Source: Caulobacter ginsengisoli
GTDB taxonomy: Bacteria; Pseudomonadota; Alphaproteobacteria; Caulobacterales; Caulobacteraceae
Length of the DNA: 64,000 bases
Assembly: GCF_030814835.1 (NCBI RefSeq)
Contig: NZ_JAUSVS010000009.1
Location: 62,001-126,000, forward strand
Direction: 5' to 3'
Below the pieces are notes generated by a model. That model ran no database searches, was not told the origin of the DNA, and was given only the letters and a program-made list of their open reading frames with translations. Every line of letters begins with the position of its first letter. The first letter of the stretch is position 1. Below are positions 57,624-64,000 of the stretch, piece after piece. Both the position numbers and the translations under genes were made by a program.

Positions 57624-58196
57624 ATGAGCGACGAAGGCCAGCATTCCAAGGACGCCTTGTCCCAGCAACTGCTGGGCGTGGGCTACGACCAACTGGACGA
57701 TATCAAGAAGAGCGTCATCGACGTCATGTCCGACGGCGCGCCGACGGGCCTGCATCCCCAGTTGAAGACCGACGACCGCACCTACTGGGACCGGCTGGCC
57801 GACCATGTCGCGGCGATCGGCGGCTCCTGGGGCTTCATCTTCGGGTTCGGGGCGGTGCTGGCGCTATGGATCGGCTCCAACCTGTTCCTGACCCTCTGGC
57901 ACAGGGCGTTCGACCCCTATCCCTTCATCTTCCTCAACCTGCTGCTCTCGACCCTGGCGGCCATCCAGGCCCCGGTGATCATGATGAGCCAGAACCGCCA
58001 GGCCACCAAGGACCGCCAGGCGGCCGAGCACGACTACCTGGTCAATCTGCGGGCCGAGCTGGAGATCATGCGGCTGCACGAGAAGCTGGACCGGCTGCGG
58101 GATACCGAGATCCTCAACATGGTCACCTGCCAGAACGAGACCCTGGAACTGATGCGCCAGCAGGTGGCCGGGCTGTCGGCGAAGATCGAGGACTAG
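57624..58196 (+). CDS. DUF1003-domain membrane protein
   Basis: 190 residues. A soluble N-terminus (about 60 residues) with ADHVAAIGGSWGFIFGF leads into two helices in the DUF1003 arrangement, GSWGFIFGFGAVLALWIGSN and PYPFIFLNLLLSTLAAIQAP, then the conserved VIMMSQNRQATKDRQAAEHDY and a coiled-coil tail. The family has no established reaction. It ends 4 bases past the convergent MaoC gene stop. Confidence 0.88.
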   Translation: MSDEGQHSKDALSQQLLGVGYDQLDDIKKSVIDVMSDGAPTGLHPQLKTDDRTYWDRLADHVAAIGGSWGFIFGFGAVLALWIGSNLFLTLWHRAFDPYPFIFLNLLLSTLAAIQAPVIMMSQNRQATKDRQAAEHDYLVNLRAELEIMRLHEKLDRLRDTEILNMVTCQNETLELMRQQVAGLSAKIED

Positions 58197-58663
58197 AGTT
58201 TCAGCAGATAGACGTGCTCGCCCTCCAGCACGGCCTCGCCGCGCTGGTTGATGACGCTGGCGGCCATGGTAACGACGCCCGTGGTGCGCTGGCGCTTCAG
58301 CTCGGTGATCTCCAGGGCGGGATACAGGGTGTCGCCCGGGTAGGCGCTCTTCAGGATGCGGGCGCGGACCTCGATCATGCCCAGCAGGGCGTCGCCGATC
58401 TCATGCGGAAAGAGGCCGGCGCCGGCGGCGGTGAAGCACAGCACCTGCAGGCCATGGGCCAGGGGGCCGGGATGGCCCAGGGCCTGGCAGTATTCGGCGT
58501 CATAGTGGATCGGGTGGTTGTCCAGGCTCACAGCCTGGAAGGCCGCGAAATTGCCGTCGCCCAGGGTGCGGGAGGGCAGGGGATAGCGGTCGCCGACCTT
58601 GAGGTCGTCGAAGCCTTTGGCGGGGACGAGGCGGTGGGTCTCGTAGACCGGCGGCAGGGGCAT
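58193..58663 (-). CDS. MaoC-family dehydratase
   Basis: 156 residues from the ATG at 58663; the open frame upstream is the opposite phase of the regulator gene. The hot-dog fold is visible as FDDLKVGDRYPLPSRTLG, and the hydratase signature SLDNHPIHYDAEYC supplies the Asp and His of the catalytic dyad. HGLQVLCFTAAGA and GEAVLEGEHVYLL complete the domain. It hydrates or dehydrates enoyl-CoA compounds. Followed by the GlxA-type regulator upstream on the same strand with an 8-base gap. Confidence 0.85.
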   Translation of the reverse strand: MPLPPVYETHRLVPAKGFDDLKVGDRYPLPSRTLGDGNFAAFQAVSLDNHPIHYDAEYCQALGHPGPLAHGLQVLCFTAAGAGLFPHEIGDALLGMIEVRARILKSAYPGDTLYPALEITELKRQRTTGVVTMAASVINQRGEAVLEGEHVYLLKL

Positions 58664-58671
58664 GAGAAACC

Positions 58672-59604
58672 TTAAGAAGCGCGGCGGAAGGCCTGGGGCG
58701 GCTGGCCGAAGGTGCGGACGAAGGCCCGGCGCATGCGCTCGGCGTCGCCGAAGCCGGACTCCAGGGCGACATCCTCGACCTGCAGCGGCTGGCCGTCCAG
58801 CAGGGCCCGGGCCGCCTCGATGCGCAGCCGCTCGATGGCCTTGGCCGGGGTGACGCCGGTGCGGGCGGCGAAGGCCCGGGCGAAGTTGCGCGGGCTCATG
58901 GCCACGCGCTCGGCCAGCTGCTCGACGCTGAGCGGCTCCTTGAGGTTCTGGCGGGCCCAGGCCAGCAGGTCGTCGAACCGGCCGGTCTCCAGCTCCAGCA
59001 GGGCCGAGAACTGCGACTGGCCGCCCGGCCGGCGGTGATAGACCACCAGCTGCTGGGCCGTCTTGCGGGCGATGTCTTCGCCCAGGTCCGCGGCGACCAT
59101 GGCCAGGCTCAGGTCGATGCCGGCGGTGATGCCGGCGCTGGTCCACACCTCGCCGTCGCGCACGAAGATACGGTCGGGCTCCAGCTTCACGGCCGGATAG
59201 CGGCGGGCGAAATCGGCGGTGCGATTCCAGTGGGTGGTGGCCCGCCGGCCGTCCAGCAACCCGGCGGCGGCCAGGATGTAGGCGCCCGAACAGACGCTGG
59301 CCGTCCGGCGGCTGTCCGCGGACGCCTGGCGCACGAAGTCGAGAGTCGCCTCGCAGATGGCCGGGCCGCGGGTGCCCTCACCACCCACCGCCACGAGGGT
59401 GTCCAGCCGACCGGCCTCGGCGAAGGGCTTGGCGCTCATCTTCACGCCCGAGGAACTGGCGACCTCGCCGCCGTCGCGCGCCAGCACCTGGATGTCGTAG
59501 GCCCCAGGCTGGTAGCGGCCGGCGATCTCGAACACCGCGATCGGTCCCGCCGCATCGAGCAGCTGGAAGTCCGGGAAGATCAGGAAGCCGATCCTGCGGG
59601 TCAT
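58672..59604 (-). CDS. GlxA-type transcriptional regulator (DJ-1/PfpI plus AraC)
   Basis: 310 residues. The N-terminal 170 residues are a DJ-1/PfpI domain with FLIFPDFQLLDAAGPIAVFE, and a Cys in TASVCSGAYILAAAGLLDGR at the nucleophile elbow. The C-terminal AraC domain has two helix-turn-helix motifs: LSVEQLAERVAMSPRNFARAF and VEDVALESGFGDAERMRRAF. It probably senses a small metabolite through the DJ-1 domain. Divergent from a DJ-1 enzyme gene with an inverted repeat between. Confidence 0.92.
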   Translation of the reverse strand: MTRRIGFLIFPDFQLLDAAGPIAVFEIAGRYQPGAYDIQVLARDGGEVASSSGVKMSAKPFAEAGRLDTLVAVGGEGTRGPAICEATLDFVRQASADSRRTASVCSGAYILAAAGLLDGRRATTHWNRTADFARRYPAVKLEPDRIFVRDGEVWTSAGITAGIDLSLAMVAADLGEDIARKTAQQLVVYHRRPGGQSQFSALLELETGRFDDLLAWARQNLKEPLSVEQLAERVAMSPRNFARAFAARTGVTPAKAIERLRIEAARALLDGQPLQVEDVALESGFGDAERMRRAFVRTFGQPPQAFRRAS

Positions 59605-59635
59605 GGCGCTAATTGAGGGATCAATGTCATTTCTG

Positions 59636-59650
59636 CCAGACGCTATCTGG
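59636..59650. promoter_or_regulatory. Inverted repeat operator candidate between divergent DJ-1 genes
   Basis: CCAGA-N5-TCTGG lies midway between the two divergent starts (59604 and 59685). A dimeric GlxA/AraC-type protein could bind it and control both genes. Arms are short, so chance occurrence is possible. Confidence 0.4.
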
Positions 59651-59684
59651 GGGATGATCCAGCGTCAACAGACGGAGCCTCCCC

Positions 59685-60356
59685 ATGACCCAGATCGTCT
59701 TCGCCCTCTATCCGGGCGTCACCCAACTCGACTTCACCGGCCCGCACCAGTTCTTCTGCCGCCTGCCGGGGGCGAAAGTGCGGGTTGCCTGCGAAAGCGG
59801 CGAGCCCATCGTCACCGACGGCCTGACCTTCGCCGGCCTGGAGCGGCTGGCCGACATCGAGCATTGCGACGTGCTCTGCGTGCCGGGCGGGTTCGGCACG
59901 ACCGAGGCCATGCAGAACGCCGCCTTCATGGCCCAGATCAAGCGGCTGGCGGCCGGGGCGAAATACGTCACCTCGGTCTGCACCGGCTCGCTGATCCTGG
60001 CGGCGGCGGGGCTGCTGACCGGCAGGCGGGCAGCCTGCCACTGGGCCTGGCGCGACCAGCTCAGCCTGTTCGGAGCCATTCCCGATCCGGCCCGGGTCGT
60101 GCGCGACGGCAACATCTTCACCGGCGGCGGCGTGACGGCGGGCATCGACTTCGCCCTGACCCTGGCCGCCGAACTGGCGAGCGAGGAGATCGCCCAGGGC
60201 ATCCAGCTGGGCCTGGAATACGCCCCCGCCCCGCCCTTCCAATCCGGGCGGCCGGAGACGGCCCCGCCAGAGGTGCTGGCGCGGATCAACGCCATCTTCG
60301 CCCAGGCCATGCCCGAGCGGCGGGCGGCGGCCGAGAAGGTGGCGGCGAGGGTTTAG
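59685..60356 (+). CDS. DJ-1/PfpI-family protein, isonitrile hydratase-like
   Basis: 223 residues. The fold is the same as in the neighbour regulator but without a DNA-binding part. The nucleophilic Cys lies in VTSVCTGSLILAAAGLLTGR (about residue 101), and ACHWAWRDQLSLFGAIPD follows. The subgroup contains isonitrile hydratase InhA and similar enzymes that hydrate or amidate small molecules. GGAG lies before the ATG. Divergent from the GlxA-type regulator that likely controls it. Confidence 0.88.
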   Translation: MTQIVFALYPGVTQLDFTGPHQFFCRLPGAKVRVACESGEPIVTDGLTFAGLERLADIEHCDVLCVPGGFGTTEAMQNAAFMAQIKRLAAGAKYVTSVCTGSLILAAAGLLTGRRAACHWAWRDQLSLFGAIPDPARVVRDGNIFTGGGVTAGIDFALTLAAELASEEIAQGIQLGLEYAPAPPFQSGRPETAPPEVLARINAIFAQAMPERRAAAEKVAARV

Positions 60357-60535
60357 CGGTCCTGGACCTTATGCTGCACGTCGGAGACGTTCTGGCGCAG
60401 ATTGCCGTGGCGGCCCTGCTCGCGCAGGTTCTGCCCGGCATTGCCATCCTGGGCGTGCTGATGGTCGTGCGCGATGGTTGGACGCTGGCCTCGGAAGCTG
60501 CGCTGTTCCGGGGGAATGGGCGGGGCTTTCGACAT
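60353..60535 (-). CDS. Small hydrophilic protein of unknown function
   Basis: 60 residues with an AAGGAGG ribosome site close to the ATG. The N-terminus reads SKAPPIPPEQRSFRG and the C-terminus GRHGNLRQNVSDVQHKVQDR. I recall small alphaproteobacterial proteins with the same N-PPEQR and QN-x-QDR ends, so this is likely a conserved short gene, though the family has no known role. It is rich in Gln, His and Arg with no membrane helix. Its end overlaps the DJ-1 gene stop by 4 bases. Confidence 0.65.
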   Translation of the reverse strand: MSKAPPIPPEQRSFRGQRPTIAHDHQHAQDGNAGQNLREQGRHGNLRQNVSDVQHKVQDR

Positions 60536-60589
60536 GGGGGCCTCCTTTACTGAGGAGGAAAACGGCCGCCCGCTGGACGCGGTTCCGCC

Positions 60590-61087
60590 TCAGCGGACCC
60601 AGCGCAGCATGTGGGGGAAGGGCGGCGGGCCGTCCGCTGTCGCCCGCTTCGCCTCCAGGGTCATGCCGTAGAGCTGCAGCAATGGTGTGCCGTAGTACAG
60701 GCCGGCGTCGAAGCATTCGGCCATGTTCGGCCCCTCGCCCTTGAACGAGGTCGGATGGAAGACGACCTCGGTCGGCAGGCCCAGGTGACGGGCGGCGGCG
60801 AATGACCAGGCGGTGGCGGACAACTCGTCCGCCCCGCTGGCTTCCATCTCGGGCGTATCGCGCAGTTCCGGCCGGCAGACGGCCAGGTGTCCGGCTTCGT
60901 GCAGAAGATCTCCCGGCGCATAGTCCGTAGCCGGATCATAGAGAATGACGCCATGGCGGATGGTCATGCCGGGCAGGCCGGTGGGGCCGGTTAGGGCCTC
61001 GGCCCGCACCTCAAAGCCAACCTCGCGGATGAAGGTGCAGATGCGCTCGGTCAGCGCCTGTCTGTCCTGGTCCGCCCCTTTCGTCAT
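60590..61087 (-). CDS. Hypothetical protein with an HEAGH metal-binding-like motif
   Basis: 165 residues from the ATG at 61087. The centre holds DYAPGDLLHEAGHLAVCRPE, in which HEAGH fits the HExxH zinc motif of metallopeptidases; a third ligand may be the Glu in EMEASGADELSATAW. The C-terminal half contains GEGPNMAECFDAGLYYG and MTLEAKRATADG. The motif suggests a zinc-dependent protein, but the family is not recognised. Lies 20 bases after the LigB-type gene on the same strand. Confidence 0.7.
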   Translation of the reverse strand: MTKGADQDRQALTERICTFIREVGFEVRAEALTGPTGLPGMTIRHGVILYDPATDYAPGDLLHEAGHLAVCRPELRDTPEMEASGADELSATAWSFAAARHLGLPTEVVFHPTSFKGEGPNMAECFDAGLYYGTPLLQLYGMTLEAKRATADGPPPFPHMLRWVR

Positions 61088-61107
61088 CGCCGTCAGTGGT
61101 ATCGCGG

Positions 61108-61881
61108 TCAGGCGCCGAAGGCCACCGAGGTCATCGAGATGGCGGCGAAGACGTCGTCGTTGAAGAAGTCCGGCCGCTCGCCCGGCTCGGCCGCGCCCAG
61201 CACATAGAGCAGGGGCAGATAGTGCTCGGCGCTGTTGATCGAGGCCTCGGCCTCCGGGCCCAGCTGCGCATAGTCGATCAGCGGCTGGTGGTCGCCCGCC
61301 TCGATCAGCCGCTTGGCGGTGTCGTTGAAGCGCACCGCCCAGTCCGGCGTCTCGCCCCGGCGGAAATCGACGGCCCGCAGGTTGTGGACGATGTCGCCGC
61401 TGCCGACGATCAGCACCCCTTCGTCGCGCAGCGGGGCCAGGCGGCGGCCGGCCTCGTAGTGCCACTGATTGGAGGCGGCGCGGTCCAGGCTGAGCTGGAC
61501 GATCGGGATGTTGGCGGCCGGATACATCGGGGCCAGCACGCTCCAGGCGCCGTGGTCCAGGCCCCGGCCGGGGTCCTGGCGGACCGGATCGGGCGACAGC
61601 AGCTGCGCCACACGCCGGGCCAGGGCGGGATCGCCCGGCACCGGGTACTGCACCTCGAACAGGGCCTGCGGAAAGCCGCCGAAGTCATGGATGGTCGGCG
61701 GCGCGGGCGAGGCGGTGACCGCCGCCCCTTGCGTCTCCCAGTGGGCCGAGACGCAGAGGATGGCCCGGGGCCGCGTCAGCCGCTCGCCGGCCTGCGCCCA
61801 GGCCCGGCGCCAGGAATTGTCCTCGATGGCGTTCATCGGCGAGCCGTGGCCCAGGAACAGGACCGGAAGGCGCTCGGACAT
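61108..61881 (-). CDS. 4,5-DOPA dioxygenase-like extradiol dioxygenase (LigB type)
   Basis: 257 residues from the ATG at 61881. The LigB-family landmarks are VLFLGHGSPMNAIEDN with the first His, ILCVSAHWETQGAAV with the second, TIHDFGGFPQALFE, DHGAWSVLAPMYP, and GSGDIVHNLRAVDF. These bind the non-heme Fe(II) or Zn. The family includes YgiD/DodA that cleave catechols; the substrate here is unknown. The gene follows a longer open frame that is not coding. Confidence 0.9.
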   Translation of the reverse strand: MSERLPVLFLGHGSPMNAIEDNSWRRAWAQAGERLTRPRAILCVSAHWETQGAAVTASPAPPTIHDFGGFPQALFEVQYPVPGDPALARRVAQLLSPDPVRQDPGRGLDHGAWSVLAPMYPAANIPIVQLSLDRAASNQWHYEAGRRLAPLRDEGVLIVGSGDIVHNLRAVDFRRGETPDWAVRFNDTAKRLIEAGDHQPLIDYAQLGPEAEASINSAEHYLPLLYVLGAAEPGERPDFFNDDVFAAISMTSVAFGA

Positions 61882-61986
61882 GGCATAAATCCTTATCGCA
61901 ACACTGACGGATACAGATAGGCGGCGGCCCCCCGATTGCAACCCAGCGCCCGAAAGGCCCGATTTCCACCGGGCGCGAGCGAAACC

Positions 61987-63114
61987 ATGGCCCAGCCGCA
62001 TCAATTTGGCACGACCCGCCCGATGGACCGTCCCAACCCCGGACGGGGCGGCGGTCTTGACGCCCTGCGCTTCCTGGCCTCGCTGCTGATCGTCCTCTAC
62101 CACTATGGGACCCAGGCCCCGGTCCCGCTGGACCAGCTGCATCCGGTGTTCAGCCGCGGCTTCCTGGCTACCGACTTCTTCCTGATCCTGTCGGGCTACG
62201 TGCTGGGCCAGGCCTATGGCGCCCAGGTGCTGTCCGGGCGGGTCGGGACCGTCCGCTTCGTGGTCAAGCGGGTGACCCGGCTGTGGCCGGGCCAGGCCAT
62301 CATGCTGCTGGCCCTGGCGGTGGTGGTCGGGCTCTCGGCCCTGGCCGGGTTCGCGCCGGCCCATCCCGAGCATTTCACTCTACGGGCCTTCTGGATGCAG
62401 CTGTTTCTGGTCCAGTCCCTGGGCGTTCCGGGCGGCGCAGGGTGGAACACGCCCAGCTGGTCGCTGTCGGCCCTGCTCGTCTGCTATGCGATCTTCCCGC
62501 TCGCCTGGCGCTGGGTCAGTCGCGTCAGGGACACCGTCCTGCCGACGGCGCTCGCCCTGATCTCGGTGCTCAGCGGCGACCTGATCTGCCAGATGGTCCT
62601 GGGCCACGCGATCAGCGACCTGCCGCTGCATCTGGGCATGTTGCGGGCCATGCCGCTGTTCCTGCTGGGCGTCTGCATCGCCCGCACGGTGCAGCAGGGC
62701 GCTCCCTCGCTGCGCATCGCCAAGGACACCGCCTGGGCGTCGGCCGCGATCCTGGTCGTGCTGCAGCTGATCGGCCGGCTGGACATGGCCAGCATCGTCG
62801 CCATCGCCGCCCTGGTGCTGGCCTGGGGCCGGCTGCCGGTCCGCAAGCCCTCGGCGACTATCGAGGCCGCCGCCAAGCTCAGCTTCGCCCTCTTCATCAC
62901 CCACACCCTGTCGGGGCTGGTCTGGTTCGGGCTGGCAACGGTGGTGGAGCGATCCCTCCCGGCCTCGCCGGCCATCGGCTGGACGCTGTGGGCGCTGGCC
63001 TTCCCCTTCGCCATGGTCGTGGCGGGGCTGTTCCACCGCTATGTCGACAGTCCGCTGCAGGCCTTGATCGCGCCCTTGCTGGCGACCCGCCGTATACGGA
63101 CGGTCTCCGCCTAG
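61987..63114 (+). CDS. Acyltransferase family 3 membrane protein
   Basis: 375 residues from the ATG at 61987 (another at 62023 is possible). About ten membrane helices are present. The family start GGGLDALRFLASLLIVLYHYG includes the catalytic His, and FLILSGYVLGQ, VKRVTRLWPG and FITHTLSGLVWF are typical acyltransferase-3 elements. Members O-acetylate or succinylate surface sugars, lipid A or peptidoglycan. The acceptor is not known. Converges with nadC by 4 bases. Confidence 0.88.
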   Translation: MAQPHQFGTTRPMDRPNPGRGGGLDALRFLASLLIVLYHYGTQAPVPLDQLHPVFSRGFLATDFFLILSGYVLGQAYGAQVLSGRVGTVRFVVKRVTRLWPGQAIMLLALAVVVGLSALAGFAPAHPEHFTLRAFWMQLFLVQSLGVPGGAGWNTPSWSLSALLVCYAIFPLAWRWVSRVRDTVLPTALALISVLSGDLICQMVLGHAISDLPLHLGMLRAMPLFLLGVCIARTVQQGAPSLRIAKDTAWASAAILVVLQLIGRLDMASIVAIAALVLAWGRLPVRKPSATIEAAAKLSFALFITHTLSGLVWFGLATVVERSLPASPAIGWTLWALAFPFAMVVAGLFHRYVDSPLQALIAPLLATRRIRTVSA

Positions 63115-63953
63115 GCGACCGCGTCCAGCCCGACATCCAGGATCGGCGCCGAGTGGGTGAGGGCGCCGACGCTGATCACATCGACCCCGGTCTCGGCGAT
63201 ATCGACCACGGTGCTCAGGTCGACCCCACCCGAGGCCTCCAGCACCGCCCGACCCCGGGCGGCGGCGACGGCGATGCGCAGGTCGGCCAGGCTGAAATTG
63301 TCCAGCATGACCACATCGGGTCCCTCGGCCAGGGCCTCTTCCAGCTGTTCCAGCCGGTCGATCTCGACCTCGACCTTGACCAGATGACCGACGGCGGCGC
63401 GGGCGGCGCGCACCGCCGGCCCGACGCCCCCGCAGGCGGCGACATGGTTGTCCTTGATCAGCACCGCGTCATCCAGGCCGAAGCGATGGTTGCGCGCGCC
63501 GCCGAACCGCACGGCCATCTTCTCCAGGGCGCGCAGGCCGGGCGTGGTCTTGCGGGTGTCGGTGATCGCCGCCCCGGTATGGGCGACGGCGCGGACATAG
63601 GCGCGGGTCAGGGTGGCGATGCCGCTGAGCCGCTGGACGAAGTTGAGGGCCGTGCGCTCGGCGGTGAGAATCGCCCGGGCGTCGCCCTCGATGCGGGCCA
63701 GCAGGGCCCCAGTGGGCACGTCCTGGCCGTCGAAGGCCAGGGCCTCGTAGCTGCAGCCGCCGACCGCCTGGAAGGCCAGCCGCGCGCAGTCGAGGCCGGC
63801 GATCCGGCCCTCGCGGCGGGCGGCGATGACCGTGGTCATCCGGGTTCCGGCCGGGATGCAGGCCAGCGAGGTGATGTCGCCGGCCCGGCCGAGGTCCTCG
63901 GCGAGGGCCGCGCGGACCTGGGGCTCGATCATCAGGTCGGGCAGGGCGGTCAT
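63111..63953 (-). CDS. nadC: Nicotinate-nucleotide pyrophosphorylase (carboxylating)
   Basis: 280 residues. The QPRTase fold has ERTALNFVQRLSGIATLTR at the dimer interface, ITDTRKTTPGLRALEK with the substrate-binding Arg and Lys, VLIKDNHVA, VKVEVEIDRLEQ and MLDNFSLADLR. It converts quinolinate and PRPP to nicotinate mononucleotide in de novo NAD synthesis. Its start overlaps the stop of the preceding gene. Firm assignment. Confidence 0.95.
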   Translation of the reverse strand: MTALPDLMIEPQVRAALAEDLGRAGDITSLACIPAGTRMTTVIAARREGRIAGLDCARLAFQAVGGCSYEALAFDGQDVPTGALLARIEGDARAILTAERTALNFVQRLSGIATLTRAYVRAVAHTGAAITDTRKTTPGLRALEKMAVRFGGARNHRFGLDDAVLIKDNHVAACGGVGPAVRAARAAVGHLVKVEVEIDRLEQLEEALAEGPDVVMLDNFSLADLRIAVAAARGRAVLEASGGVDLSTVVDIAETGVDVISVGALTHSAPILDVGLDAVA

Positions 63954-64000
63954 GCAGGTCTCCCGGCCAGGAGGCCGCTGGTCAGGGTGCGCATGGCGGC
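63950..64000 (-). CDS. 3' end of the gene before nadC, probably nadB
   Basis: Only the last 16 codons are visible (AAMRTLTSGLLAGRPA then stop), overlapping nadC by ATGA. NadB, L-aspartate oxidase, normally precedes nadC, so it is the first candidate, but the visible residues are too few to decide. The gene continues beyond the window end. Confidence 0.5.
   Translation of the reverse strand, partial: AAMRTLTSGLLAGRPA

Noticed and set aside
61882..62373. N-terminal extension of the LigB-type gene
   Set aside because: The extension overlaps the acyltransferase gene and its promoter region, and the residues are Gln/Gly-rich without family similarity. The LigB domain begins at the ATG at 61881.
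1..64000. tRNA or rRNA genes
   Set aside because: No cloverleaf or rRNA-like sequence was seen in the gaps on reading. A tRNAscan run would be decisive.

Overview
The window is a GC-rich (mostly about 70%) stretch of an alphaproteobacterial chromosome. Gene content and layout fit Caulobacterales (Caulobacter/Phenylobacterium-like), but I cannot fix the genus. Supporting signs are a petABC operon with a PetP/PetR-type regulator pair nearby, the ybjN-proC neighbourhood, the NudL-type NUDIX plus CCA-adding enzyme pair, and many small membrane or secreted proteins with Pro/Ala-rich tails. Genes are densely packed, with frequent ATGA/GTGA overlaps. No rRNA, tRNA, CRISPR array, prophage or transposase gene was found.

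Layout. 1-8.6 kb: end of a MarR gene overlapping an SDR gene, a DUF4199 membrane protein with a membrane-tethered LuxR regulator, two GNAT acetyltransferases, a thiolase/SDR fatty-acid pair, a secreted protein plus lipoprotein, and an MFS exporter. 8.7-11.4 kb: a compact restriction-modification island of lower GC. It holds an Eco29kI-like GIY-YIG nuclease, a C5-cytosine methyltransferase, a Vsr mismatch endonuclease and a small unknown protein. A frameshifted fragment of a cysteine hydrolase gene borders it, and the intact paralogue lies about 2.9 kb away. 11.7-14.9 kb: VOC protein, FAD monooxygenase, divergent MarR regulator with a palindromic operator candidate, and the intact cysteine hydrolase. 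15-24 kb: acyl-CoA dehydrogenase, small hypothetical proteins, GNAT, DUF1285, NUDIX, CCA-adding enzyme, glutamine amidotransferase.

24-44 kb is largely core: hemF, petABC, two tandem dienelactone hydrolases, ychF, pth, the L25/Ctc ribosomal gene, prs, pgeF-midA-lgt, ubiK-like, ybjN, proC, a histidine kinase/response regulator/MarR (PetP) operon and ilvE. 44-64 kb holds CAAX-type proteases, TPR proteins, a pterin operon (folB, pteridine reductase-like SDR, QueD-like), SMP-30, an O-methyltransferase, a SleB-type wall hydrolase, a DJ-1/AraC regulator divergent from a DJ-1 enzyme, a LigB-type dioxygenase, an acyltransferase and nadC with the end of the gene before it.

Intergenic gaps carry at least seven inverted-repeat doublets of several sequence families (REPIN-like). 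Two of them are homologous copies of one element of about 235 bp in opposite orientation. The best candidates for something unusual are the restriction island with its 85-residue unknown protein, the repeat doublets, the membrane-tethered LuxR/DUF4199 pair, and several palindromic operators whose regulators can be guessed from position.
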